Under the pieces are notes generated by a model. That model had not been told where the DNA came from. It searched no databases and worked only from the letters and a program-made list of their open reading frames with translations. The position numbers were made by a program, and so were the translations under genes. Positions 6,401-12,552 of a stretch of 12,552 nucleotides of DNA are shown here, in pieces. The stretch comes from Lachnospiraceae bacterium UBA4348 (GTDB lineage: Bacteria; Bacillota; Clostridia; Lachnospirales; Lachnospiraceae), in the NCBI GenBank assembly GCA_002394165.1, contig DGTA01000065.1, forward strand, positions 1 to 12,552, given 5' to 3'. How positions within the stretch are numbered: position 1 is the stretch's first letter; each line of letters starts with the position of its first letter.

Positions 6401-7387
6401 ATGACAAGAAAACTGATGACGGCAGCGGTCACCGCAGCCATGACACTGGCACTGGCAGTTTCCGCAAATGCTGCGGAGTTCACGCTTTCTCTGGGCCATA
6501 TCAATGCCGAAAATGATTCCTGGCATGAAGGTGCTCTGGCATTCGAAGAGTACGTGGAAGAAAAATCCGAAGGCCGCATCGAGGTTGAGGTTTATCCGAA
6601 CTCTCAGCTCGGTTCTGAAGTAGACATGCTGACATCCATCCTTATGCAGTCCGGCTGTGACATTACCTTCACAGGTGAGTCCATGCAGACCTACGAGCCG
6701 GATCTGGGCATGATCGGCATGCCGTACCTGATCCAGTCCGATGAGCATATGGAAGCCGTTCTGGAAGGCGAAGTCGGAAAGAAATTTGAAGCGCTGATGG
6801 AGAAAGCCGGCATGAAGGTCCTTGGCTACTATACCAGAGGCCCGCGTTACATCACCTCCAACAAGAAGATCGAGTCCGTGGCTGACTGCCAGAACCTGCT
6901 TATCCGTACCCCGCAGTCTCCCATGACCGTGGCCGCTTTCGAAGCGATCGGTGCCAAACCCACTCCGATGGCTCTGAACGAAGTTTTTACCTCTCTGCAG
7001 CAGGGCACCATCGAGGCTCAGGAGAATCCTTTTGCCATGATCCAGAACCAGAGCTTCTATGAAGTTCAGAAGTATCTCATCAAGACCGCTCACCTTCGTG
7101 CATGGGTCTACATCGCCATGGGCAAGGCCCAGTTCGATGCCCTTCCCGAGGATCTGCAGCAGGTCGTTATGGACGGCGGAAAACATGCTCAGGAAGTTGA
7201 GCACGCACTGTTCCTGGAGAATGAGGAAGCTTATGAAAAACAGCTTCAGGAAGAGGGTATGGAGTTTATCGATGTTGACCAGGCCGAGTTCGCTGAGGCG
7301 ATGATCGCCGGCGTTCTTCCGATCCTGACCGACAGCCAGAAGGAACTCTATGAGGAGATCGAAGCAGCGAATCCCGCTGCCGAATAA
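6401..7387 (+). CDS. dctP: TRAP transporter solute-binding protein, DctP family
   Basis: The product is 328 residues, the usual DctP length. Residues 1-24 form a signal peptide (basic MTRK, Ala-rich core, ANA cleavage motif) with mature protein near A25. There is no lipobox cysteine. The mature part shows the DctP fold: LGHINAENDSWHEGALAFEEYV, PNSQLGSE (66-73), GPRYITSNK (147-155), then R169 in LLIRTPQS, the conserved Arg that salt-bridges the substrate carboxylate. This is followed by IGAKPTPMALNEVFTSLQQG and EAQENP (205-210), where many relatives have DGQEN. The protein captures an organic acid and delivers it to DctQM. The adjoining uxuA and uxuB genes suggest a hexuronate or hexonate ligand. 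The start is fixed by AAAGGAGG at 6384-6391. It is first in the operon behind a predicted repressible promoter and followed by a hairpin. Confidence 0.93.
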   Translation: MTRKLMTAAVTAAMTLALAVSANAAEFTLSLGHINAENDSWHEGALAFEEYVEEKSEGRIEVEVYPNSQLGSEVDMLTSILMQSGCDITFTGESMQTYEPDLGMIGMPYLIQSDEHMEAVLEGEVGKKFEALMEKAGMKVLGYYTRGPRYITSNKKIESVADCQNLLIRTPQSPMTVAAFEAIGAKPTPMALNEVFTSLQQGTIEAQENPFAMIQNQSFYEVQKYLIKTAHLRAWVYIAMGKAQFDALPEDLQQVVMDGGKHAQEVEHALFLENEEAYEKQLQEEGMEFIDVDQAEFAEAMIAGVLPILTDSQKELYEEIEAANPAAE

Positions 7388-7460
7388 TCTGATATAAGAT
7401 CAGGCGCAGGCCGGACGGAAACTTATACCGGGCAGGCGCACGGTCATCAGAAATTTGCGG

Positions 7461-7495
7461 AGCCAGCGGCGGTTAAAGCAGCCGTTGGCTCTTTT
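7461..7495 (+). terminator. Hairpin between dctP and dctQ, probable attenuating terminator or RNA-stability element
   Basis: AGCCAGCGGC (7461-7470) pairs with GCCGTTGGCT (7481-7490) as a 10-base stem with one G-U pair and a 10-base loop. CTTTT follows at 7491-7495. The U run is short, so termination is probably partial. Such an element after the binding-protein gene would give more DctP than permease, as is common in binding-protein transport operons. The dctQ ribosome site follows about five bases later. Confidence 0.65.
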
Positions 7496-7512
7496 AGGAA
7501 AAGGAGATAACA

Positions 7513-8070
7513 ATGAAGAAGGGATTTGACAAATTTGTGAAGGTCTACACGGAGATCCTGTGTGCTTTCGGATGCTTCTTTTACCTGGCCTTCTGCATCT
7601 GCGTGCTGATTCAGATCATCAGCCGCAACCTGCTTCCCTCCGCACCGTCCTGGACTGAGGAGGCAGCCCGTTATACCTTTATCTACATGGTCGCTTTCGG
7701 CTGCGGCGTGGCGATCCTGAAGGATGAATTCGTGTTTGTGGAATTTCTGAAAGATGCTCTGGAGGCGCGCGGCCTGCATAAAGTGAACAAGGCTATCCGC
7801 CTGCTGGTCACGGTGGCCATGCTGGTCCTGAGTATTTTCATTCTTGTAAAAGCGGTCCCGGGACTTGCTTTCATTAAATTCAGGATGGTCTCCACGGCCA
7901 TGCAGCTTCCGATGCAGGTCGTCTATTTCTCCCAGGTCCTGATGTTCGGCTTTATGAGCATTTCTCTTGTCATGCGGATCATTCAGATGATCCGGGCCTG
8001 GAATGACAATTCCGACGAAGGTTCCGAATGGCAGAAGGAAGTGGACGAAGTGAAAAGGGAGGTGGGCTGA
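7513..8070 (+). CDS. dctQ: TRAP transporter small permease, DctQ family
   Basis: The product is 185 residues, normal for DctQ (about 160-200). Four hydrophobic segments are visible, roughly at 14-36, 52-70, 95-114 and 130-155. After the first comes ISRNLLPSAPSWTEEAARYTFIY (split: ISRNLLPSAP and SWTEEAARYTF), the family signature with an Arg, a Trp and paired Glu residues. The tail is charged and cytoplasmic. DctQ scaffolds the large subunit DctM in the membrane to form the Na+-driven transporter fed by DctP. The start has AAAAGGAGA just upstream (about 7499-7507). It lies 125 bases after dctP, a gap occupied by the hairpin, and only three bases before dctM. Confidence 0.93.
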   Translation: MKKGFDKFVKVYTEILCAFGCFFYLAFCICVLIQIISRNLLPSAPSWTEEAARYTFIYMVAFGCGVAILKDEFVFVEFLKDALEARGLHKVNKAIRLLVTVAMLVLSIFILVKAVPGLAFIKFRMVSTAMQLPMQVVYFSQVLMFGFMSISLVMRIIQMIRAWNDNSDEGSEWQKEVDEVKREVG

Positions 8071-8073
8071 TCC

Positions 8074-9354
8074 ATGGTATCCGTATTATTTATCTCATTC
8101 GTCGTGTGTCTGGCCGTTGGTGTTCCGGTGGCCTTCAGCCTCGGCATTTCATCCTGCATTTATTTCATCGGAACAGGGATGCCCATCGTCCAGTTCGCCC
8201 AGCGCTTCTTCGCGGGCATGGACTCATTCACTTTGCTGTGTATTCCCGGCTTTACACTGGCCGGAAACCTGATGAACCAGGGCGGCATCTCCGACAAGCT
8301 GCTTGAGTTTGCCGATGCGCTGGTTGGTCACTTGAGCGGCGGCCTGGCTTATGCCAACATCCTGGCCTCCATGGTCTTTGCGGGCATTTCCGGAACGGCT
8401 CTTGCCGATACCGTTGCCCTCGGCGGCATCGAGATCCCGATGATGGTCAACCAGGGCTATGATGTTCCGTTCTCCGTGGCGGTCACGGCAGCCAGCTCCT
8501 GCATGGGCCCGATCATTCCGCCCTCTGTGCCGATGATCATCGCGGCCACCATGACCGGACTTTCCGTATCCAAAATGTTCATGGCCGGTATCTTTCCGGG
8601 CATCCTGATGGGCGGCGGAATGTGCCTGGTCTGCTATATCGAGGCAAAACAGAAGCACTATCCCAAGCGTGACCGCATGCTCTCCTTCAAGGAGATCCTG
8701 CATGCCGGAAAGGAAGCCATCTGGGCCATCATCATGACGGCCATCATCCTGTTCGGCATCATGGGCGGCGTCATGACACCGACCGAAGCCTCCATCGTCT
8801 GCGTGGCTTATGGTACGATCGTCAGCTTCTTCATTTATAAGAAGCTCACCATCAAATCCTTCTATGCCTGCTTAAAACAGACGCTTTCGAGCGCGGCGGC
8901 CATCATGGGCCTGGTTGCGTTTGCGAATGTATTCGCCTACATCCTGACCAAGGAGCGCATCCCGAACATGATCGCGGACGCGATGCTGCGCCTGACGACC
9001 AATAAATTCCTCATCCTGCTGCTGATCAACCTGTTCCTGATCTTCGTAGGCATGTTCATGGAGACCATCGCCGCGCTGCTGATCCTGTTCCCGGTACTGC
9101 TGCAGGTAGCACAGTCCGTCAACGTGGATCCGATCCAGTTCGGCCTGATCGTGGTCATGAACCTGGTGCTCGGCCTGTGCACACCGCCCGTGGGCGTGTG
9201 CCTGTTCGCGGCGACAGCCATCGGAGGCAACAAGCTTTCGGAGAATGTCAAAGCGCTGGTGCCTTTCCTGATCTCCAACTTTACCGTCCTGGCGCTTGTC
9301 ACCTATGTGCCTGCCGTCTCGGTCGGCGTTATGAGGCTGTTTACAGGGGGCTGA
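8074..9354 (+). CDS. dctM: TRAP transporter large permease, DctM family
   Basis: The product is 426 residues, the standard DctM length, with about 11-12 hydrophobic helices. Family motifs are present in order: VCLAVGVPVAFSLGISS at the N-terminus, AGISGTALADTVALG (about 109-123), SSCMGPIIPPSVPMII (148-163), GGVMTPTEASIVCVAYG (about 231-247), and LGLCTPPVGVCLFAATAIGG near the end. DctM is the transport subunit, using an elevator mechanism coupled to Na+, and works with DctQ and DctP. The ATG is three bases after the dctQ stop, with GGGAGGTGG overlapping the end of dctQ. The TGA stop is the first part of a small inverted repeat (9352-9372). Confidence 0.95.
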   Translation: MVSVLFISFVVCLAVGVPVAFSLGISSCIYFIGTGMPIVQFAQRFFAGMDSFTLLCIPGFTLAGNLMNQGGISDKLLEFADALVGHLSGGLAYANILASMVFAGISGTALADTVALGGIEIPMMVNQGYDVPFSVAVTAASSCMGPIIPPSVPMIIAATMTGLSVSKMFMAGIFPGILMGGGMCLVCYIEAKQKHYPKRDRMLSFKEILHAGKEAIWAIIMTAIILFGIMGGVMTPTEASIVCVAYGTIVSFFIYKKLTIKSFYACLKQTLSSAAAIMGLVAFANVFAYILTKERIPNMIADAMLRLTTNKFLILLLINLFLIFVGMFMETIAALLILFPVLLQVAQSVNVDPIQFGLIVVMNLVLGLCTPPVGVCLFAATAIGGNKLSENVKALVPFLISNFTVLALVTYVPAVSVGVMRLFTGG

Positions 9355-9372
9355 TCAGGGCCTCTCTGATCA
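9352..9372 (+). repeat. Short inverted repeat at the dctM stop
   Basis: TGATCAG (9352-9358) and CTGATCA (9366-9372) form a perfect 7-base stem with a 7-base loop. No T run follows, so it does not look like an intrinsic terminator. It may be a weak RNA-stability or processing element, or chance. Confidence 0.3.
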
Positions 9373-9419
9373 CTTCATAAAGCCCGGAGTAATGCAAAAA
9401 GAAAGGACATATTTTTCAA

Positions 9420-10454
9420 ATGGCTAAAATTAAGGGAATTCAGATCGTAAAACCTGAGCAGCTGCAGATCATCGAGATGGAAAAGCCCCAGATCGATGAA
9501 AAGAATAATGTACTGGTCAAAATGAAAGCCGCCGGCATCTGCGGTTCCGATGTAGGTATCTACCACGGGACGAATGCGGCCGCCACCTATCCGAGAGTCA
9601 TCGGTCACGAGATGGTGGGTGAAGTGGTGGAGACCGGCCCCGGCGCCACAAAGGTCAAGGTCGGCGACAGGGTCATCATCGACCAGGTGACCGCCTGCGG
9701 CCACTGCTATGCCTGCCGCATCGGGCGTCCCAATGTCTGCCAGCACCTGGCAGTGCGCGGCGTCCACATCGATGGCGGATTCCGCGAATATATCGCAGTC
9801 CCGGACAAGGACTGCTATCTGCTGCCGGACAACCTGCGTTATGAGGACGCGGTCCTGATCGAGCCGACGACCATCGCCATCCAGGCCTGCTCAAGGGCTC
9901 AGATCAAGGAGGATGACGAGGTCCTGATCATGGGCATGGGCGCTCTTGGTTCACGCATGCTCAGCATCGCAAAGCTCTCCGGGGCGAAGATCATCGTCGC
10001 AGATATCGTGGATGAGAAGCTGGAGGAGGCACTTGCCGCCGGCGCTCATCATGCCATCAACCTGCTTAAGGAGAACATCGACGAGAAGATCAAGGAATAT
10101 ACAACAGATGCCTACGGTCCCACACTTTCCATCGACTGCGCCTGCACGAAGGATTCTCTGGGGACCCTCATCCGGATCGCCGGCAATGCCAGCCGCGTGA
10201 TCACCATGGGCTTCTCCGTGACGCCCACCGAGGTGACCAATTTCGGGATCACTTCCAAGGAACTGGATATCCGCGGCTCCAGACTGCAGAATCGGAAGTT
10301 CCAGGAAGCCATTGATCTGGTGAAGGCAGGGAAGGTCGACCTCGACCACAAGATCTCCCATACCTTCCATTTCCTCGATGCCCAGAAGGCATTCGATTTT
10401 AATGAAACAAGAGACCCGTCGATCCGCAAGATCGTACTGACCTTTGATGACTGA
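9420..10454 (+). CDS. Zinc-dependent medium-chain alcohol dehydrogenase; possible L-gulonate 5-dehydrogenase or related sugar-acid dehydrogenase
   Basis: The product is 344 residues, typical of the polyol/threonine-dehydrogenase branch. Catalytic zinc ligands are C41 (GICGSD), H63-E64 (IGHEMVGEV) and probably E148 (LIEPT). The structural zinc lobe is intact with C93, C96, C99 and C107. The Rossmann fingerprint MGMGALG (171-177) is followed by D195 after the second strand, which favours NAD over NADP. Bacterial relatives near uxuA/uxuB (RspB, LgoD/YjjN type) oxidise L-gulonate to D-fructuronate or L-galactonate to D-tagaturonate. Because both neighbours act on fructuronate and mannonate, L-gulonate is the better guess, but other hexonates or polyols remain possible. 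GAAAGGA at 9401-9407 is the likely ribosome site, a little far from the ATG. It is fourth in the TRAP operon, 65 bases after dctM. Confidence 0.85.
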   Translation: MAKIKGIQIVKPEQLQIIEMEKPQIDEKNNVLVKMKAAGICGSDVGIYHGTNAAATYPRVIGHEMVGEVVETGPGATKVKVGDRVIIDQVTACGHCYACRIGRPNVCQHLAVRGVHIDGGFREYIAVPDKDCYLLPDNLRYEDAVLIEPTTIAIQACSRAQIKEDDEVLIMGMGALGSRMLSIAKLSGAKIIVADIVDEKLEEALAAGAHHAINLLKENIDEKIKEYTTDAYGPTLSIDCACTKDSLGTLIRIAGNASRVITMGFSVTPTEVTNFGITSKELDIRGSRLQNRKFQEAIDLVKAGKVDLDHKISHTFHFLDAQKAFDFNETRDPSIRKIVLTFDD

Positions 10455-10489
10455 GAAATGACAGCCACCGGAAAGGGGGAATATTATTT

Positions 10490-11575
10490 ATGGAAATGAC
10501 AATGCGCTGGTACGGTTCGAAATATGATACCGTCACACTGCAGCAGATCAGGCAGGTACCCGGAGTGACCGGCGTTATCTCCACCCTTTATGACACGACG
10601 CCGGGCGAAGTCTGGCAGCCGGAGGCGATCAGAGCGCTGAAAAAAGAGATCGAGGATGCCGGGCTTAACCTTTCCGGCATTGAGAGCGTCAACGTCTGCG
10701 ATTCCATCAAGGTCGCCGACAAAGACAGAGACCTCTATATCGACAATTATATCAAGACGCTGGAGAACCTGGGCAAAGAAGACATCCATATGGTCTGCTA
10801 CAACTTTATGCCCGTGTTCGACTGGACCAGGACCGAGCTGGCCAGGGTCAGGGCGGACGGATCCACCGTGCTTGCCTACAACCAGAAAGCGATCGACGCC
10901 ATCGATCCCAATGACCTGGCAGCATCTATGGATAAGATGTCCGGCGGAACGGTCCTTCCCGGCTGGGAGCCGGAGCGCATGGCAAAGGTCCAGGAGCTGT
11001 TCGAGATGTACAAGGACACGGACGGGGAGAAGCTGTTCGAGAACCTTGTCTACTTCCTGAAAGCCATCATGCCGGTCTGCAACAAGTATGACATCAAGAT
11101 GGCCATTCATCCCGATGATCCGGCCTGGAGCGTGTTCGGGCTGACCCGCATCATCAACTCCGAGGAGAATATCCTGCGCCTGATGAAGGCCGTGGATGAC
11201 GTCCACAACGGCGTCACCTTCTGTTCCGGCTCCTACGGGACCAATCTGGAGAACGATCTCCCGCACATGATCCGTGTGCTGGAGGGCCGCATCCACTTTG
11301 CCCATGTCAGGAACCTGCATTTTAACGATACTTCAAGAGAAAACTATGATTTCGAGGAAGCCTGCCATATTTCCGCGGACGGCAATTTCGACATGTACGA
11401 GATCGTCAGGGCTCTCTATGAGACCGGGTTTGACGGACCCATCCGTCCTGACCACGGCCGCATGATCTGGGGCGAGAAGGCAATGCCCGGCTACGGCCTG
11501 TATGACCGTGCGCTCGGCGCCACCTATATCCAGGGACTGTGGGAAGCCATCGAGAAAAATGCTAAGAGAGGCTGA
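10490..11575 (+). CDS. uxuA: Mannonate dehydratase
   Basis: The product is 361 residues, within the UxuA range (about 350-395). It removes water from D-mannonate to give 2-keto-3-deoxy-D-gluconate in the cytoplasm. The N-terminus MRWYGSKYDTVTLQQIRQ with GVTGVISTLYD is the family opening. Expected metal ligands of this Mn/Fe TIM-barrel enzyme are seen: H207 (AIHPDDP), C245 (FCSGSYG), H272 (AHVRN) and D321-H322 (RPDHGR). MVCYNFMPVFDWTRT (101-115) is also characteristic. Methionines at 10490, 10496 and 10502 could each start; 10490 is chosen for its spacing of nine bases from AAAGGGGGA (10472-10480). It follows the zinc dehydrogenase after 35 bases and precedes uxuB by 13. Confidence in function is high. 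Confidence 0.96.
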   Translation: MEMTMRWYGSKYDTVTLQQIRQVPGVTGVISTLYDTTPGEVWQPEAIRALKKEIEDAGLNLSGIESVNVCDSIKVADKDRDLYIDNYIKTLENLGKEDIHMVCYNFMPVFDWTRTELARVRADGSTVLAYNQKAIDAIDPNDLAASMDKMSGGTVLPGWEPERMAKVQELFEMYKDTDGEKLFENLVYFLKAIMPVCNKYDIKMAIHPDDPAWSVFGLTRIINSEENILRLMKAVDDVHNGVTFCSGSYGTNLENDLPHMIRVLEGRIHFAHVRNLHFNDTSRENYDFEEACHISADGNFDMYEIVRALYETGFDGPIRPDHGRMIWGEKAMPGYGLYDRALGATYIQGLWEAIEKNAKRG

Positions 11576-11588
11576 AAAGGAGTAGGAA

Positions 11589-12552
11589 ATGAAGCTTTCA
11601 TTAGAAGGATTGAAGGACAGACAGGCCTGGGAAGCTGCCGGGGTGAAGCTTCCGGCATATGATATCGAAAAAACGGTGCTGGAAACGAAAAAAGCTCCTG
11701 TCTGGGTGCATTTCGGGATCGGCAACATTTTCCGCATTTTCATCGGCGGGATAGCCGACAGGCTGATCGAAGAGGGAGAGACGGACAAGGGCATCACCTG
11801 CGTCGAGACCTTTGACTTCGATGTGGTCGACAAGATCTATGATCCCTATGACAACCTGGTGCTTGGCGTGACCCTCAAAAGTGACGGAAATACCGAAAAG
11901 CAGGTGATCGGCTCACTCTGTGAGGCGATCAAGGCCAGGACGGGAGATGAGGAGACATGGCGCCGCCTGCGTGAGATCTTCATCGATCCCGGCCTGCAGA
12001 TGTGCTCCTTTACGATCACGGAGAAGGGCTATGCCCTCAGGGGATCCGACGGGAACCTGTTCCCGTTCGTAAAGGCCGATCTGGAAGCGGGGCCGGCTGA
12101 TGAAGACAAGGCACCGGCGTACAACAGTGCCATGTCGATCGTGGCAGCGCTTTTGTACGAGCGTTTTAAAGCCGGTGAGTATCCGATGGCGGTCGTGTCC
12201 ATGGATAACTGCTCGCACAACGGCGAGAAGCTGATGTCTTCCATTGTCGGTGTGGCGCAGGCCTGGGCGGATGAAGGAAAAGTGCCCGCTGAGTTTGTGG
12301 CTTATCTCAATGACGAGAAAAAGATCGCGTTCCCGTGGTCCATGATCGACAAGATCACGCCGCGGCCCGCTCCGTCCGTACAGGCGGAACTCGAGAAGCT
12401 GGGCATTGAGGAGATGGCTCCGGTGATCACCTCGAAGAAGACCTACATCGCTCCCTTCGTCAACGCGGAGGGCCCGCAGTACCTGGTCATCGAGGATAAG
12501 TTCCCGAACGGACGTCCGGCACTGGAGAAGGCCGGCGTCTACATGACCGACC
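11589..12552 (+). CDS. uxuB: Fructuronate reductase / D-mannonate oxidoreductase, mannitol dehydrogenase family (C-terminus beyond window)
   Basis: The open frame begins at the ATG at 11589, behind AAAGGAG (11576-11582), and runs off the window after 321 codons; the full protein is probably about 490-540 residues. The N-terminal nucleotide-binding region shows WVHFGIGNIFRIFIGG (39-54). Later motifs typical of the polyol-specific long-chain dehydrogenase family are MDNCSHNGE (205-213) and FPWSMIDKITPRP (248-260). The catalytic Lys/Asn/His helix should lie just past the end of the window. The enzyme reduces D-fructuronate to D-mannonate with NADH, feeding the adjacent UxuA. The family also includes mannitol and tagaturonate enzymes; immediate linkage to uxuA makes UxuB the best call. 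Confidence 0.9.
   Translation, partial: MKLSLEGLKDRQAWEAAGVKLPAYDIEKTVLETKKAPVWVHFGIGNIFRIFIGGIADRLIEEGETDKGITCVETFDFDVVDKIYDPYDNLVLGVTLKSDGNTEKQVIGSLCEAIKARTGDEETWRRLREIFIDPGLQMCSFTITEKGYALRGSDGNLFPFVKADLEAGPADEDKAPAYNSAMSIVAALLYERFKAGEYPMAVVSMDNCSHNGEKLMSSIVGVAQAWADEGKVPAEFVAYLNDEKKIAFPWSMIDKITPRPAPSVQAELEKLGIEEMAPVITSKKTYIAPFVNAEGPQYLVIEDKFPNGRPALEKAGVYMTD

Noticed and set aside
10484..11320. A 278-codon minus-strand open frame opposite uxuA
   Set aside because: Shadow frame; uxuA on the plus strand has all the expected catalytic residues.
1..12552. CRISPR array, insertion sequence, tRNA or phage attachment site
   Set aside because: No regularly spaced direct repeats, transposase genes, cloverleaf-like sequences or flanking duplications were seen in any of the intergenic stretches.

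Overview
The window looks like chromosome of a fairly GC-rich anaerobic Firmicute, probably a clostridium or Lachnospiraceae relative. This is inferred from strong AGGAGG-like ribosome binding sites, tightly packed genes with ATGA overlaps, a VanY-type carboxypeptidase end, a flavin-dehydrogenase trio typical of clostridia (GlpA-like, HcnB/GlpB-like, DUF1667) and a MATE exporter. No database search was possible, so the taxon is only a suggestion.

Layout: (1) Bases 1-101 are the last codons of a D,D-carboxypeptidase. (2) 122-1510 on the minus strand is a MATE efflux pump. (3) 1511-1700 is a divergent control region with a promoter each way and a pseudo-palindromic candidate operator. (4) 1701-6241 is a plus-strand operon: a GlpA/LhgO-like FAD dehydrogenase with a C-terminal BFD [2Fe-2S] domain, a second FAD/NAD oxidoreductase, a small four-cysteine DUF1667 protein, a membrane-anchored NERD-like protein that seems to have lost its nuclease residues, and a GntR/FCD regulator. 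(5) 6242-6400 is a second control region with a promoter and a second copy of the operator. (6) 6401 to the window end is a sugar-acid operon: TRAP transporter (dctP, hairpin, dctQ, dctM), zinc-dependent medium-chain dehydrogenase, mannonate dehydratase (uxuA) and fructuronate reductase/mannonate dehydrogenase (uxuB, cut by the window end).

How it may fit together: the TRAP system imports a hexonate or hexuronate. The zinc dehydrogenase plausibly oxidises an aldonate such as L-gulonate to D-fructuronate, UxuB reduces that to D-mannonate, and UxuA dehydrates mannonate to 2-keto-3-deoxygluconate. The GntR protein is the natural repressor. The same 14-base element, ACATG-TTAG-CATGT (one arm mismatch in the other copy), lies over the predicted core promoters of both operons, on opposite strands.

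The flavin trio shares this predicted control but has no assigned step in the uronate pathway. It and the NERD-like partner are the most interesting parts: possibly an electron-transferring dehydrogenase for a sugar acid or hydroxyacid, not glycerol-3-phosphate. No CRISPR arrays, insertion sequences, tRNA or rRNA genes were seen.
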